A stretch of 30,495 nucleotides of DNA from an uncultured Bacteriovorax sp. (GCA_946482295.1 CAMLRB010000009.1:1-30495), one strand, 5' to 3'. Positions 9,301-18,600 are shown, numbered from the stretch's first letter. Program-made: numbers and translations. The notes: generated from the sequence alone by a model not told the origin.

Positions 9301-9497
9301 GCTTTAGCATCTTCAAAAAATATTTTGATGACGAAATGATTCCTGATTTTTCACTTTATTCCTGGATAAACAATGAGAGTTTGAATGATCAGCGTTGGCA
9401 AAAAGATTTTTCAAATTTCCAAATTAAAAGTGGAACACTAATTGCACTCGGGAAGAACCTAAGTTTGTGGTGGAAACCCAAAAAAACTACAAAGTGA
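6375..9497 (+). CDS. Large exported protein with a Cys/His protease-like region, unknown function
   Basis: 1040 residues. The start ATG 6375 is supported by GAGGT at 6366-6370. A clear signal peptide (KLR, then a hydrophobic run, cleavage after VFA at about 24) sends it to the periplasm or beyond. Residues 145-170 read NIATDCADALIGLRWIFARM, and at 237-250 comes GTFVVTQSPNAGHV. A Cys150 that opens a helix and a His249 in a GHV strand are the pattern of transglutaminase-like and NlpC/P60-type thiol hydrolases. This is a resemblance, not a family match I can name. The middle (about 280-620) is mostly helical. The last 400 residues are rich in short beta strands and may form a propeller-like fold. 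It heads a four-gene cluster with two TolC-like proteins (40 bases to the next gene) and may belong to the same envelope system. Confidence 0.6.
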   Translation: MSIIQKLRLFIAFIFLVFLSNVFAYEVWVKDLTSERFYLSIEQTEIGYKLHHYHQTRGDYPDHLEEKFFKEINLIAPFVREKFPSYSQMDKLTIWPIEPVSVFIHGEKQNAVLWEVTEVWTDEWEDKYSKWLQEEIRPDFYHKYNIATDCADALIGLRWIFARMHGLPVANTLADTADLFGHYSMRRIWLNLPTANEWHEDQLFLTALEYVMDLASTRTINLDGYPVKISREGMVPGTFVVTQSPNAGHVKFISENHYSEDFELPLYTLSSTSPRDLRLLMREVFVDQDWPERGRKEILAFRWPVIREGKWVLMEPQEHKKYSEEQYDATLKENYPAFINFVVARLKNNYDPIKLVEIAVNDILDSVKRRLLIVEKGFEYCKNQDCAPGTIGYEDWATPSRDSQLKAKFETIDKLVRDFLFMAPTLQTQWADGLRQTKFKLLGRDTDLSVIRFLVDNNLLSSDPSVHPNKRWGFNKEDHSIKWIEEAKALFAKRSSIIDKTDEPCNSTECFPKNMQWLELNTYHVDTELNRLYVRAISYCALVDKSACDLLKQKGKSFSSTFNKSQKSFEEWFYSIPHFHSDPRVSKARRWGEIDDDTIARVLPYHNTIKIAENNLALIDGRKIYNLLDGTLITETKDDNRIFLSDSGSAYKINDTTGELKRLSWSQDGVGLWRRVNDKTNILQKDKIRKLVFIDEKNTFFFKKPTPDGQIYFTVKDDVIEMITKSRGTSSINQGLLSVVKDPETIVFYDFSKRMRKEVALDSKVLKDLQSLKISSYSFPHVVLEYRDRDNDLYYPVTLNLETSTFKKIDALNGEKTLVLWSSAKQKKAFIQKNFNREFPELFGIRWNERDEVEVAPLANLLLGATEDDKKIYFINARGGQWDQNPVKEFMVWDDEDIKSIIAPVDSEVRFFSSVGPYFSSQERGFLLSFETQNNFRLPKDVLEKNLLCDLHKTAEKIFVYRFSTNYGDYSCMGGGFSIFKKYFDDEMIPDFSLYSWINNESLNDQRWQKDFSNFQIKSGTLIALGKNLSLWWKPKKTTK

Positions 9498-9537
9498 TCT
9501 TAAAGTTTCTAAAATATTCAACCGTGGAGAGAAAGGT

Positions 9538-10692
9538 ATGAAAAAGATTTGTGGCTATGTATTGATGTTCGGACTAGTTTCATTTGATCTTTATGCAAAT
9601 GCTCAATTTACTTTGAGTAAAGCAAAAGCTCAGCTCGTAAATGACAACGTTAAGCTATCTATTGCTTATGAGCAGTACATTGCAACTCAAGCCGATGCGC
9701 AAGCAAAAGCTTTAAAACTTCTACCCGGTTTGTCTATTGATATGCTCGTCATGGATTATCAATATACAATTCTTCGCTCAGTCATTCCTGAACCTCATCG
9801 GTTTTTTGAAGCATCGGCAGCAAAAGATCTTACACACGCAGCTAGCTTAAACAGAACCATTGTTAAGAAAAACTTATTAGAAGATTTCGAAAAAACATTT
9901 TTCTTGCACCAGTATCATAAAGAAATGGTGGAATCCTCTGCTCGTGAACTTGAAATTAAGTCAGAGATAGCTGCTCGTTCACAAGAGGCCTATGATTTGG
10001 GAACAATCAGCTTTGACGATTATTACTATGCTCAAAGAGATGTCGTTGCAGCAAGAACACAACTCCTAAATGCAACAGAACTAGTTAAAACTGAAGAATT
10101 TGCAATGAGACTGATGTTACAAGTGAAAGATTCAGAAGCTGTGACATTTAACACGGAAGATTTCTATAACGGAAAACTTGCTTTTCCAGGAGCTTCTTCA
10201 GAGGCACAAGCTGTAGCGGTTAACAGCGCTCCAGAATTAGCTTCTTTTGATCATCTTATTGCCGCTGCAGAAAAACAAAAAAAAGGTGTAGCATTGTCTT
10301 GGTTGTCTTGGAGTGGAGTAGGATTCGATTATTTTGCGCGTAATTCCATTGCAAAATCTGAAATTCGCAAACTTCAACTTCAAAAAACTAAAACAACTCT
10401 AGAAATCAAAAATCAAGTTTCAGCTCACTATGCGATTCTCGATAACCATGAAGAAAAAATGGGGTACCAAGAGCAGTTAGTGGATATGGCCGAAGAGCAA
10501 TATGCAAGAGCACTTTCAAACTATAATCAGAAACTTGGTACTTTCATTAATTTGAAAAAGGCTGAAATTTCTTTAATCTCTACAAAAAGAGAAATGAGAA
10601 GACTTCAATACGAACATGAACTCCAACTGATCAAGCTTAAACGACTGTTGGGATCGAATATGCTTACAAACGTCGTTCCCAAATTACAGTAA
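9538..10692 (+). CDS. TolC-family outer-membrane efflux-like protein (1 of 2)
   Basis: 384 residues with a signal peptide (cleavage near ANA-Q at 22-23). It has the long helical heptad pattern of outer-membrane efflux proteins (OEP repeats): helices at about 30-75 and 105-190, a short link, then a repeat at about 225-380 containing YARALSNYNQKLGTFINL, close to the TolC signature (A...Y..G..s...l). TolC family proteins form trimeric channels across the outer membrane and periplasm for type I secretion or RND pumps. At 384 residues it is shorter than the usual 420-490. The start has the purine-rich GGAGAGAAAGG directly upstream. No membrane-fusion protein, RND pump or ABC exporter is near, so the inner-membrane partner is unknown. 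The second TolC-like gene follows after 34 bases. Confidence 0.75.
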   Translation: MKKICGYVLMFGLVSFDLYANAQFTLSKAKAQLVNDNVKLSIAYEQYIATQADAQAKALKLLPGLSIDMLVMDYQYTILRSVIPEPHRFFEASAAKDLTHAASLNRTIVKKNLLEDFEKTFFLHQYHKEMVESSARELEIKSEIAARSQEAYDLGTISFDDYYYAQRDVVAARTQLLNATELVKTEEFAMRLMLQVKDSEAVTFNTEDFYNGKLAFPGASSEAQAVAVNSAPELASFDHLIAAAEKQKKGVALSWLSWSGVGFDYFARNSIAKSEIRKLQLQKTKTTLEIKNQVSAHYAILDNHEEKMGYQEQLVDMAEEQYARALSNYNQKLGTFINLKKAEISLISTKREMRRLQYEHELQLIKLKRLLGSNMLTNVVPKLQ

Positions 10693-10726
10693 GGTACAAG
10701 AAATTTAAAAGTTAGGAGATATAATC

Positions 10727-12223
10727 ATGAAAAGAGTATTTGCATTCGCACTCGTCGCTACAATGAGTGCTCAGTCGGCCTTTGCCTTGGATTACAGCGT
10801 CCTCTCAAACTTAGAAGATAACCTTAGCGGAATTCTAAAAAAATCAGAAGGACGTAAGAACATTGCTCAAATGAAAACTGCAGCCAACGAAAGAAACGTT
10901 GATGTAGAGATTGCGTTTCAAAATTATCTCATTGCTAAGAAAAAAGTGAGTGTGGCCCGCGCAGATTTTAATCCACTGAGAACAGGTCACCTTTTAGGGA
11001 TCGCTCTTGGTTGGAACTATTTATGGGCCCCAATCGTAGCCGATGCTATACTGTCGATTCCGATGAAAATTCACAACGTGAACGAAAGCCAGTATCTCAA
11101 ACAAGCATCAGCTTATAACTTAGCAGATGCCCGCGAAGCTCTTAACAATGAAATGGCCCACCTCTATTTTGATATTCTTTCTCACGAAGCCTTGATGAGA
11201 TCGATTGATGAAGAAATTAAAATTCTAAATTTTCAGGAAAAGAGACTTGTTGAGAGACAGGCCCCAGTTGAAAGACGCGAAGAAGTTAGGGCCAGCATTC
11301 TAAATTTACAAAAAGAACGCACTCAATTTTACGATCTTTACCTAAAAGAATTGTCTGCAATTAGAACACTTCTTCGAATGGACGATACTCAGAAATTCGA
11401 TTTGGCCCAAGTAGAACAAGAGCTTAACTCTTCTATTACTTATGGTTTGGATATGAAAAAACTTCAAGAGTTCGCGCTTGCTAATTCTAATAAATACAAA
11501 GTTTCTGTAAATCTTCACAGAGCTTCTCAAGCTAACGTGAAATCAGTTAAGTGGTCTATTCTTTCTTCTGAAGGACTTAATTTCCAGTATAAAAAGAAAG
11601 TAAAAATAGCGAAGAACGAAGAACGTGTAGCCGCCCTTCAGAGAGAATCAACAGAACTTGGAGTAAAAAATCAGGTTAAATTACAATTGGAAAAGCTCAA
11701 TTCTTCACTGAAGATTTTTGCTAACTATGATCAAGTATCAGATGATTCTTTGAATTTTTTCGAAGATCAATATGAAATGCTGGAAGCTGGTAACGGCAGT
11801 GAAGACGCAGCTATCACATCTTCGATCGTGGCCATCAGAGATTTCAGAAGCAAAATTATTTCTCATTATTCGACATGGTCATCACTGGACGATTTCTCTG
11901 ATTCGGCCAATATCTCATTTAAAGTTGGTGACCAGAATATTCTCAGCGAACTTGAGAGCAAACCTCTTTATTTCGTTTCGAAAGAAGATTTTGATGTGAG
12001 TAAGGCAAGCAATGGTCAAGGTTCAATCATGCTTAGCTTGAATAATGAAAAGGACCATGCTGTCGAATCTGTTGAGTACAGATTTGCAGACAGCAAGTTA
12101 CCTGCGAAAAAAATCGAAGGCGATCGTCGTTTTGCTCTTATGTTGGAGAGTGCTCCTGCGGACGTAGCAGGTACTGCGATTGTGAGATTTGCGAACGGAT
12201 ATGAAATTGATCTTAAATTTTAA
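10727..12223 (+). CDS. TolC-like exported coiled-coil protein with C-terminal beta domain (2 of 2)
   Basis: 498 residues with a signal peptide cleaved after AFA at 20. TAGGAG at 10713-10718 sets the start. Residues 30-390 are long amphipathic helices with the OEP layout (helical pairs around 45-75, 125-225 and 240-400) and resemble the neighbour at 9538. The last 90 residues (about 405-498) are beta-rich and read like a small Ig-like or carbohydrate-type sandwich (VEYRFADSKL, then AGTAIVRFANGYEIDLKF), which is unusual for TolC. The segment LLGIALGWNYLWAPIVADAI (about 89-108) is hydrophobic enough to insert in a membrane. Assignment to the TolC superfamily is by helical pattern only. It probably works with the proteins encoded at 9538 and 12248. 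Confidence 0.55.
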   Translation: MKRVFAFALVATMSAQSAFALDYSVLSNLEDNLSGILKKSEGRKNIAQMKTAANERNVDVEIAFQNYLIAKKKVSVARADFNPLRTGHLLGIALGWNYLWAPIVADAILSIPMKIHNVNESQYLKQASAYNLADAREALNNEMAHLYFDILSHEALMRSIDEEIKILNFQEKRLVERQAPVERREEVRASILNLQKERTQFYDLYLKELSAIRTLLRMDDTQKFDLAQVEQELNSSITYGLDMKKLQEFALANSNKYKVSVNLHRASQANVKSVKWSILSSEGLNFQYKKKVKIAKNEERVAALQRESTELGVKNQVKLQLEKLNSSLKIFANYDQVSDDSLNFFEDQYEMLEAGNGSEDAAITSSIVAIRDFRSKIISHYSTWSSLDDFSDSANISFKVGDQNILSELESKPLYFVSKEDFDVSKASNGQGSIMLSLNNEKDHAVESVEYRFADSKLPAKKIEGDRRFALMLESAPADVAGTAIVRFANGYEIDLKF

Positions 12224-12247
12224 TAAATATTATCCAAAGGGGATGAC

Positions 12248-13534
12248 ATGAAAAAAATTATCTTTTTTCTTTCACTGATCGCTTCTTACTCAATTTGGGC
12301 GCTTCATCCAAAACTGGATAAGGCGGTGAGATTGGTAGAGGACTGTTTAAAAACTGACGAAGTTTTACTCTGTAGCGAAGACATCGACGCAGAATTAAAA
12401 TCAGTCCACATGGATGCTCGTGGCGAGTTTGTTTATTTCTTAAAAGATAAACTTGCTAAAAACGAAAATGAAAAAGTGATTGAAAACCTTTTCACTAAAC
12501 TTCAGTCCATGGTTTCTTACTATGAAGAACTAGATGGTAATGGAAACTGGTCAACAAGAGACTTAAAAATGCTCTTGGGTGATGTCTCGATCCGCTATGT
12601 GAAGATCTCTCCTGTTGATACAGAATTTTTAAAGCGTCTCTATGCTGCTCAAGCGGCCCAGGCCGGTCGTTACGGTCTGTTGATGGCCGTTCTTGAAAAA
12701 GCTGATTCAGTGACTTCGTTAGAAGAAATGGACAAACTAGTTCAATTCGGAGAATTCGCTAAAGATCACTCGAGAAGCTTAAAAGATGAGTACTATCTCT
12801 ATCAAACAGGCGTAGAACTTATTAAACGAATGACAACTAAATCTCTTAAAAACCGTCCAGGTCACGAAGGAGTTTACGAAGTTACATTTGCAAACCCACA
12901 AGTGGCAGAGCGTTTGAAACTTGATCGCATTGTCATTATGGAATCAAATGATCGTGATTCTCTTGTTGTAAACTTTGTTTCTACTAAGTCTAGAGTTGTT
13001 CGTTTTGCCTTTAAAGGGGCAGGCCTTCTTGGAGACACATTCTTCAGTAATGAAGATGTTTATCACAATGATCCTGACTTCGGTTCACCATTCTTCAAGT
13101 TCAAACTTGATAGAAAAACAAAAACAATCAGCGGATATTTCTCTACTGCTCGTTTAGGGAAGACTGAACTAACTGGTCACCAGTCATCTTCAAATTTAAG
13201 CGTCTATGAGCAAATTAATCGTCGTGGACTTGTTTTAACGAACTTATTAGGTGAGTACCCAGTTAAAGTCGGTGAACATGAAATGACTCTTGTCTTAAGC
13301 AAGAGATCGGACGATAGAGCGAATGTTGAAGCTTCACTTTTCAACAACAACGCAATGATGGCCTTTTCGAAAGTTCATCTAGATGCTGAGCGTGGAATTC
13401 TTTCTTTAGTTGATATCAACAATGAAAAGAAACTTACTTTGGGAGTATCAGCTGAAGATGGTCTTGTAGATTTCAAAGGAATCATGATCCTTGCTCCTCA
13501 AGCACAAGTCTTTAAAGTGACTTCTTTGCTTTAA
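12248..13534 (+). CDS. Exported protein of unknown function, last gene of the TolC-like cluster
   Basis: 428 residues with a signal peptide cleaved after IWA at 18; AAGGGGAT lies just before ATG 12248. Two parts can be seen. Residues 19-205 are helical and include a short Cys pair (Cys33 and Cys42) that could form a disulphide. Residues 205-428 are beta-strand rich with repeated short strands, suggesting a lipocalin-like or barrel-like sandwich. No lipobox and no C-terminal aromatic outer-membrane signature are present, so it is most likely periplasmic. I do not recognise the family. It lies 24 bases after the second TolC-like gene and is followed by a strong terminator, so it shares that transcript. 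Confidence 0.6.
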   Translation: MKKIIFFLSLIASYSIWALHPKLDKAVRLVEDCLKTDEVLLCSEDIDAELKSVHMDARGEFVYFLKDKLAKNENEKVIENLFTKLQSMVSYYEELDGNGNWSTRDLKMLLGDVSIRYVKISPVDTEFLKRLYAAQAAQAGRYGLLMAVLEKADSVTSLEEMDKLVQFGEFAKDHSRSLKDEYYLYQTGVELIKRMTTKSLKNRPGHEGVYEVTFANPQVAERLKLDRIVIMESNDRDSLVVNFVSTKSRVVRFAFKGAGLLGDTFFSNEDVYHNDPDFGSPFFKFKLDRKTKTISGYFSTARLGKTELTGHQSSSNLSVYEQINRRGLVLTNLLGEYPVKVGEHEMTLVLSKRSDDRANVEASLFNNNAMMAFSKVHLDAERGILSLVDINNEKKLTLGVSAEDGLVDFKGIMILAPQAQVFKVTSLL

Positions 13535-13568
13535 ACTTTAGCTAATACCTAACATTCACTATCAATAG

Positions 13569-13599
13569 GAAGCCTCAGCAATGAGGCTTCTTTATTTTA
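13569..13599 (+). terminator. Strong intrinsic terminator
   Basis: GAAGCCTCA (13569-13577), GCAA tetraloop, TGAGGCTTC (13582-13590), then TTTATTTTA directly at the base of the stem. It closes the 6375-13534 transcript. The 62 bases from here to the urate operon hold no convincing promoter; a TATGAT at 13609-13614 lacks a good -35. Confidence 0.93.
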
Positions 13600-13652
13600 T
13601 CCATCGACTATGATCTAATTTAGCGTCGTTAATTACTGGCCAGGTGCAAAAA

Positions 13653-15287
13653 ATGGATCAAGACGTTTTGGAATGGATTCTACTGTTAGGACGCTGGGTA
13701 CACATCACTGTGGCCGTCACGTGGATTGGTACGAGCATATTTTTTATGTGGCTCGATCGATCGTTTGTAAAAAATCCCAATGCAACTCGCGAAGGACATA
13801 TTGGTGAACTGTGGATGGTTCACGGTGGTGGATTTTATCACGTTGAAAAACTTATGATGGGTCCCACTAAAGTTCCTGAACATCTACACTGGTTTAAATG
13901 GGAATCGTATTGGACATGGATGAGTGGTTTTTTCCTGATCACCATGATTTTTTATATTGGTGATGGAACATACTTGCTCGACAGCTCAGTTTCCTCAATT
14001 TCATATCCAGCGGCCGTGGGACTTGGATTATTTTCACTCATCGGTTCGTGGTTTTTCTACGACTTTATCTGGGAAAGTAAACTCATTAAAGAAGAACCAA
14101 TCTTGGGCCATTTAGCAACTCTTGCTTGGCTTGTAGGAATGGCCTATCTACTATGCCACACATTCAGTGGCCGTGCGGCCTACATTCACATCGGGGGAAT
14201 GATGGGGACGTGGATGACTGCAAACGTTTTTATGCGAATTATTCCCCGTCAGCTCAAAATGGTAGAAGCTTCTAAGAAAGGAATTCCCGTCAATCAGACT
14301 TGGGCAAAAAATGCGAAGAATAGATCAACACACAATACTTATCTCACATTGCCAGTAATCTTTATCATGCTTTCTAATCATTTTCCCATGACCTATGGAC
14401 ATGAATATAATTGGGTGATCCTTCTCTTATTGTCTGCCGGAGGAGCTGCGATACGTGAATATTTTGTCGTTCGTCTCACAAACCCAAAACGCTCTTTAAA
14501 ATTTGGGATTTTCGGAGCTCTACTTATCTTGACTGTCGCCGTGTGGACATCGAAAAGTGAAAACAGTATGCCCACTCATGCTGAAGTTCATGAGCATACT
14601 CCAGTAAAAACTGAAGTGACAAAAGAAGCACCTGTAGTTGTGGAAGAACAAGTGCTGGTTGAAGGAACGGTGACAATAAAGGGAATCGCAACTTTTTCTG
14701 GAAGTATCCCTGCTCCAAAAAAACTTTCATTGCCGGCAGGCTGCGCCTCAAGTACTCCCGCTTATTCAAACGAAGTCTTAGTGAAAAACGGAAAACTTCA
14801 GAACGTTTTTGTTCGAGTGACAAAAGGTTTAGAAGGAAAAACGTTTAATGATGTTCCTACTTCGGCCGTAGAGCTTGATCAGAGAGGGTGTATGTATCAT
14901 CCACGAGTTGCAGCCGCGAGAGTCGGTCAAGAAGTTGTTTTCATCAATAGCGATCCGATCTTTCACAATGTAAAATCTCTCACAGGTCAAAATGAATCTT
15001 TTAATGTTCCTATGGCCAAAAAAGATCAGCGTTTTTCAAAACGTTTCACCAAGTCTGAAATGTTCATGCAGGCAAAATGCAGTGTACATCCGTGGATGGG
15101 AGCGTACATAGCTGTTGTTGATCATCCTTTCTTCGATGTCACAAAAGAATCTGGTGAATTTCAGTTAAAAAATCTCCCACCTGGAAAATATACAATTGAA
15201 GCCTGGCATGAAGTTTACGGTACACAGACAAAAGAGTTAGTTGTTACAGATAAAAATACAGATGCAGTGAATTTTGATTTTAAATAG
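13653..15287 (+). CDS. puuD: PuuD-type membrane urate hydroxylase fused to a cupredoxin
   Basis: 544 residues from ATG 13653, with AGGTG six bases before; GTG 13644 is possible. Residues 1-300 form eight membrane helices matching the Urate_ox_N/PuuD domain, with its diagnostic HGGGFYHVEK (57-66) and LHWFKWESYWTWMSGF (78-93). PuuD oxidises urate to 5-hydroxyisourate at the inner membrane and passes electrons to the respiratory chain; known members end in a cytochrome c domain. Here there is no CxxCH. After a Glu/Val/Pro linker (305-335) comes a cupredoxin with a complete type-1 copper set: His438 in IFHN, then Cys476, His479 and Met482 in CSVHPWM. A carboxypeptidase-regulatory-like beta tail (about 490-544) ends it. 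The fusion suggests copper replaces haem as electron exit. The HIU hydrolase gene follows after 12 bases. Urate specificity is by homology. Confidence 0.9.
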   Translation: MDQDVLEWILLLGRWVHITVAVTWIGTSIFFMWLDRSFVKNPNATREGHIGELWMVHGGGFYHVEKLMMGPTKVPEHLHWFKWESYWTWMSGFFLITMIFYIGDGTYLLDSSVSSISYPAAVGLGLFSLIGSWFFYDFIWESKLIKEEPILGHLATLAWLVGMAYLLCHTFSGRAAYIHIGGMMGTWMTANVFMRIIPRQLKMVEASKKGIPVNQTWAKNAKNRSTHNTYLTLPVIFIMLSNHFPMTYGHEYNWVILLLLSAGGAAIREYFVVRLTNPKRSLKFGIFGALLILTVAVWTSKSENSMPTHAEVHEHTPVKTEVTKEAPVVVEEQVLVEGTVTIKGIATFSGSIPAPKKLSLPAGCASSTPAYSNEVLVKNGKLQNVFVRVTKGLEGKTFNDVPTSAVELDQRGCMYHPRVAAARVGQEVVFINSDPIFHNVKSLTGQNESFNVPMAKKDQRFSKRFTKSEMFMQAKCSVHPWMGAYIAVVDHPFFDVTKESGEFQLKNLPPGKYTIEAWHEVYGTQTKELVVTDKNTDAVNFDFK

Positions 15288-15299
15288 GATTGAACAAGT

Positions 15300-15623
15300 A
15301 TGATCAGCACTCACATTTTGGACACAAGTTTAGGTAAACCAGCAGAGGCCGTAAAAGTTCAACTTGAAAAAGATTTGAACGGTACATGGATACTCGTGAA
15401 AGAGGATTTAACCAATACTGACGGCAGAATTAATTTTGATTGCGCTTATGAAGCCGGTATTTATCGCCTTACATTTGATGTGGTCTCATACATGAAACAG
15501 TCTGGACAAGATTCATTTTTTCAATCCACTCCAGTTGTTTTTAAAATCACAGACACTAAAAGAAAGTACCACGTTCCATTATTATTAAACCCATATGGGT
15601 ATAGCACATATCGCGGAAGCTAG
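15300..15623 (+). CDS. uraH: 5-hydroxyisourate hydrolase (transthyretin-like)
   Basis: 107 residues, full length for the family. It hydrolyses 5-hydroxyisourate, the product of urate oxidation, to OHCU. All signatures are present: STHILDT at the N-terminus with His5, NTDGR with Arg43, HVPLLLNPYGYSTYRGS at the C-terminus with His91, and the invariant YRGS (104-107). These His and Arg residues and the tail form the active site in the tetramer. There is no signal peptide, so it is cytoplasmic. AGGA (15286-15289), ten bases upstream, overlaps the stop of the urate hydroxylase gene. The stop TAG is one base before the ATG of the next gene, and together the three make a continuous urate pathway. 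Confidence 0.97.
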   Translation: MISTHILDTSLGKPAEAVKVQLEKDLNGTWILVKEDLTNTDGRINFDCAYEAGIYRLTFDVVSYMKQSGQDSFFQSTPVVFKITDTKRKYHVPLLLNPYGYSTYRGS

Positions 15624-15624
15624 A

Positions 15625-18600
15625 ATGAATAAAACTTTTGAAATTTCTTATTATCACGATTATATCTCGCCCGAATTATTTTCGCATCTGATGACAGAAG
15701 CTAGTAATGTCGATGGTGTTACTGACCTCATTCAGCTTGGAAATAGCGGCGGGCTTGAAAATAAAGAGTCACTCCAGTTTCTCTGCGAACTCTACGATAA
15801 AATAAAACCAGAACTTAAGAAAGTTTTGGATCAAAGAATTGCTGATCGTAAATTCATCGATGAAAGAGTTGCTAGTTGTGTGACTTACAATCGTGATTTG
15901 AAAATCGATTTTGAATCGGCCGATTATCAGACGATTCTTGGACTTGAAGATGGAGAGGGACGAATTGTTATTGGTCCAAAGTCAGATCATTTTGCCAAAA
16001 AAGATCCGGCCAAAAAACCAATTGCACCTTTACCAAACTATTTGCAAGGTCCCCATGTTACCTTGTTTGGGCCACCAGATAATGCCAAACTTTCAATCAA
16101 TGCAATGAATGCTTATCATCGTAAGCTTAAAGGTGAACCTGCAATTGTCGAAGAGTTGCTGGCCACTCACGAAAGTGTTCCAAAATGGGGAGCTGATGAT
16201 GAAGATTCTAAAACGCCGTTGCGCGAAGATCTTATTAGCGCCGGGGAAAATCTCACTCGTTGTTTTGATGGAACAATTTCTGTGCCTGGTTATACGCTTG
16301 CGACTGAAAAGCGTTCTTTACCTATTAAACGATTTCCTGGTTTAGCTCTGCCATCACTCTTTTTGTTTTATAAAAAAAATCCACTGCCATTACATCTTTA
16401 TGATTTCGCTCTTCATCTTTATGCAAATTGGAAAAACGAAGAAGCACTTTGTTTTTACGTTCCTAAATTAGAAAACGAAGAAGAGGCCAGATACATTCAT
16501 TTCATGATTAAGACAGCAGAAGGCATGATTCAAAAAAAGAATCCTACTTATAAATTAGGAACTGTCCGCTTGATGATCGTGCTGGAAAATCCTCGTGCGA
16601 TTTTACGCGCCCACGAAATCATCGATGAACTCTATCCATATTTCGCCGGAGCTTCTCTTGGCTGGCATGATTATCTAGGATCAACAGCAAGACTTTTTAA
16701 AGAAGATCCTCATTATAGAATTCCCGTGAAGGCAGATCCGAACATTGTTATTAAGTATATTAAAGGCTCCCATAATCTTCTGGCATCTGTTGTCGGATCT
16801 AGAGGAGGGATCAAAGTCGGTGGAATGTATGGGATTCTTCCAATCACACCGGATCTTTTTAGTGATTCGTTTCAAGTCACAATGAAAGGATATTTCAAAG
16901 ATGTTATTACCCAGATGAAACGTAATTTGACTGGGTTTTGGGTGGCCCATCCAGATTTTGTGCGCATTGGTCTCGCTCTTCTCGAAGCATGGAAGTTTCA
17001 TCAAAATGGAGATGATTCAAAACTAAAAGCACTAGTTGAAGGATTGTTGGATAAAAAACATCACAAAGAAATTTTGGATTTTATTTTTGGACCAGACGTA
17101 GAAGGGCTGGATGTAGATGATCCACTTTATGTGCGCTCACTTTTAGTTGCCGACATTAAAGAATCGACTTACATTGCAAATAACCACCCTGATGAAATTC
17201 GTTATAATGTTTTTCAATCCCTTCAATATCTCACAGATTGGCTTTCTGGAAACGGCTGTGTGGCATTGCCCGCTCAAATTGCCGGAACACCTGTTCGTGT
17301 AATGGATGACTTGGCGACAGCTGAAAGATCTCGCTGGGAAGTATGGCACGAGCTCTATCATGGTCGTTTTTCACTGACAGAATTTTTGAAAATTGCCCAT
17401 GAAGAACTGCATTTTATCCGTAAGGATCTCTCAAACAACAAAAAAATCGTGCAAGTAAAATGGGATGAGCGAACGTCGAAGTGGTATCCAATCGCAATGA
17501 AACTCATGATCAAGCTCATGACAGAGAAAAATCCCGTTGAGTTTGCCACGGAATATCTTCTTCCTTTTACAGTAGAAAGTGTCCGCGCCTCAGAAGATCC
17601 ATGGGAAAAAGTGCTTGTTGTTGATCCTTTAAAGTTTAAGATCGATCCAGAAGTTGTACGCTTTAATTATTATTTTGAAATGTGTGGCTGCTACGATTTT
17701 GCCCTTTCTCAAATGAATAACGTGATCATTAATGAAGAGTCGATCCGTAAAACAATTCTTAATTTCTCGAAAGAACAGATTGTTGAAGCTGCTTCTTTCC
17801 ACGGCAATATCGGCGAGAGTAAAAAAAGTCTGGATGCCATGGCCACGAGTGAGCAATCACTTGTTTTCAATGCTGAAGAACAGATTAAAAAAGATCTTCA
17901 TTCTCTTGGGATGGATTACTTGAAGAAATTTGGAGTTAAATTTCTTATTTCAGCTAAGGGGAAGACAGGATCTGAATTATTGGATCATCTCAAAAAAAGA
18001 ATTACTAATACAGAAGTAGAAGAACTCAAAAATGCACGGGAAGCTTTATTAGAAATAACACTTAAGCGTGTAAGCGAGCATCCACTCAATCTATTACACG
18101 ACAAGATTCAAAAGGCCCTTTCTCTTCATAAAATTAAAGGAGCGCAAATAGCTGTTTGTTCTACTGGTCTGCAGACATTTTCAATTGGTGAAGCCTCTGA
18201 TGACATGTACTACGAGTATGCCTCATTAAGTAAAACTGTCGCCTCAGCTTTTGCTATTGAACTTCTAGAGAAGCATGGAATATCAACCGAAGATTATGTA
18301 AATGAACTTTTCAAAAAATCTGGCGATAGTTTTCGCTTAAAAACACTTGGAAATGGTGATCCTGCATGGGCCGATAAAGTTCAAGTTAAGCATTTGATGA
18401 ATCATCAAGCACTCAATATGCATTATGTGAAAGGATATCCGGCCACAGGGGAAATGCCAAAGATTGCTGAGCTTCTTCATGACGTGGGTGTAATTAATGA
18501 ACCTGGCACTAAATTTCAATATTCAGGTGGCGGTTTTATTGTTTTGGAATATCTTCTTGAAGTTCTGACGAAGAAAAAGATTGCGGACCTTACTCAAGAT

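Noticed and set aside
13609..13614. TATGAT as the -10 of the urate operon promoter
   Set aside because: No acceptable -35 at 16-18 bases; the matching position falls in the terminator stem.
14524..14823. Antisense 99-codon open frame over the PuuD linker
   Set aside because: The Leu/Gln/Ser-rich translation is the mirror of the low-complexity Glu/Val/Pro linker.
14655..15284. Cytochrome c domain expected at the PuuD C-terminus
   Set aside because: No CxxCH anywhere in the protein; the C-H-M pattern fits type-1 copper.
15595..15624. Upstream ATG for the four-domain protein
   Set aside because: No ribosome-binding site and it would overlap the HIU hydrolase YRGS codons; ATG 15625 has GGAAG five bases before it.
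16681..17004. Antisense 107-codon frame in the malate synthase-like domain
   Set aside because: Overlaps strongly conserved plus-strand motifs; no start signals.
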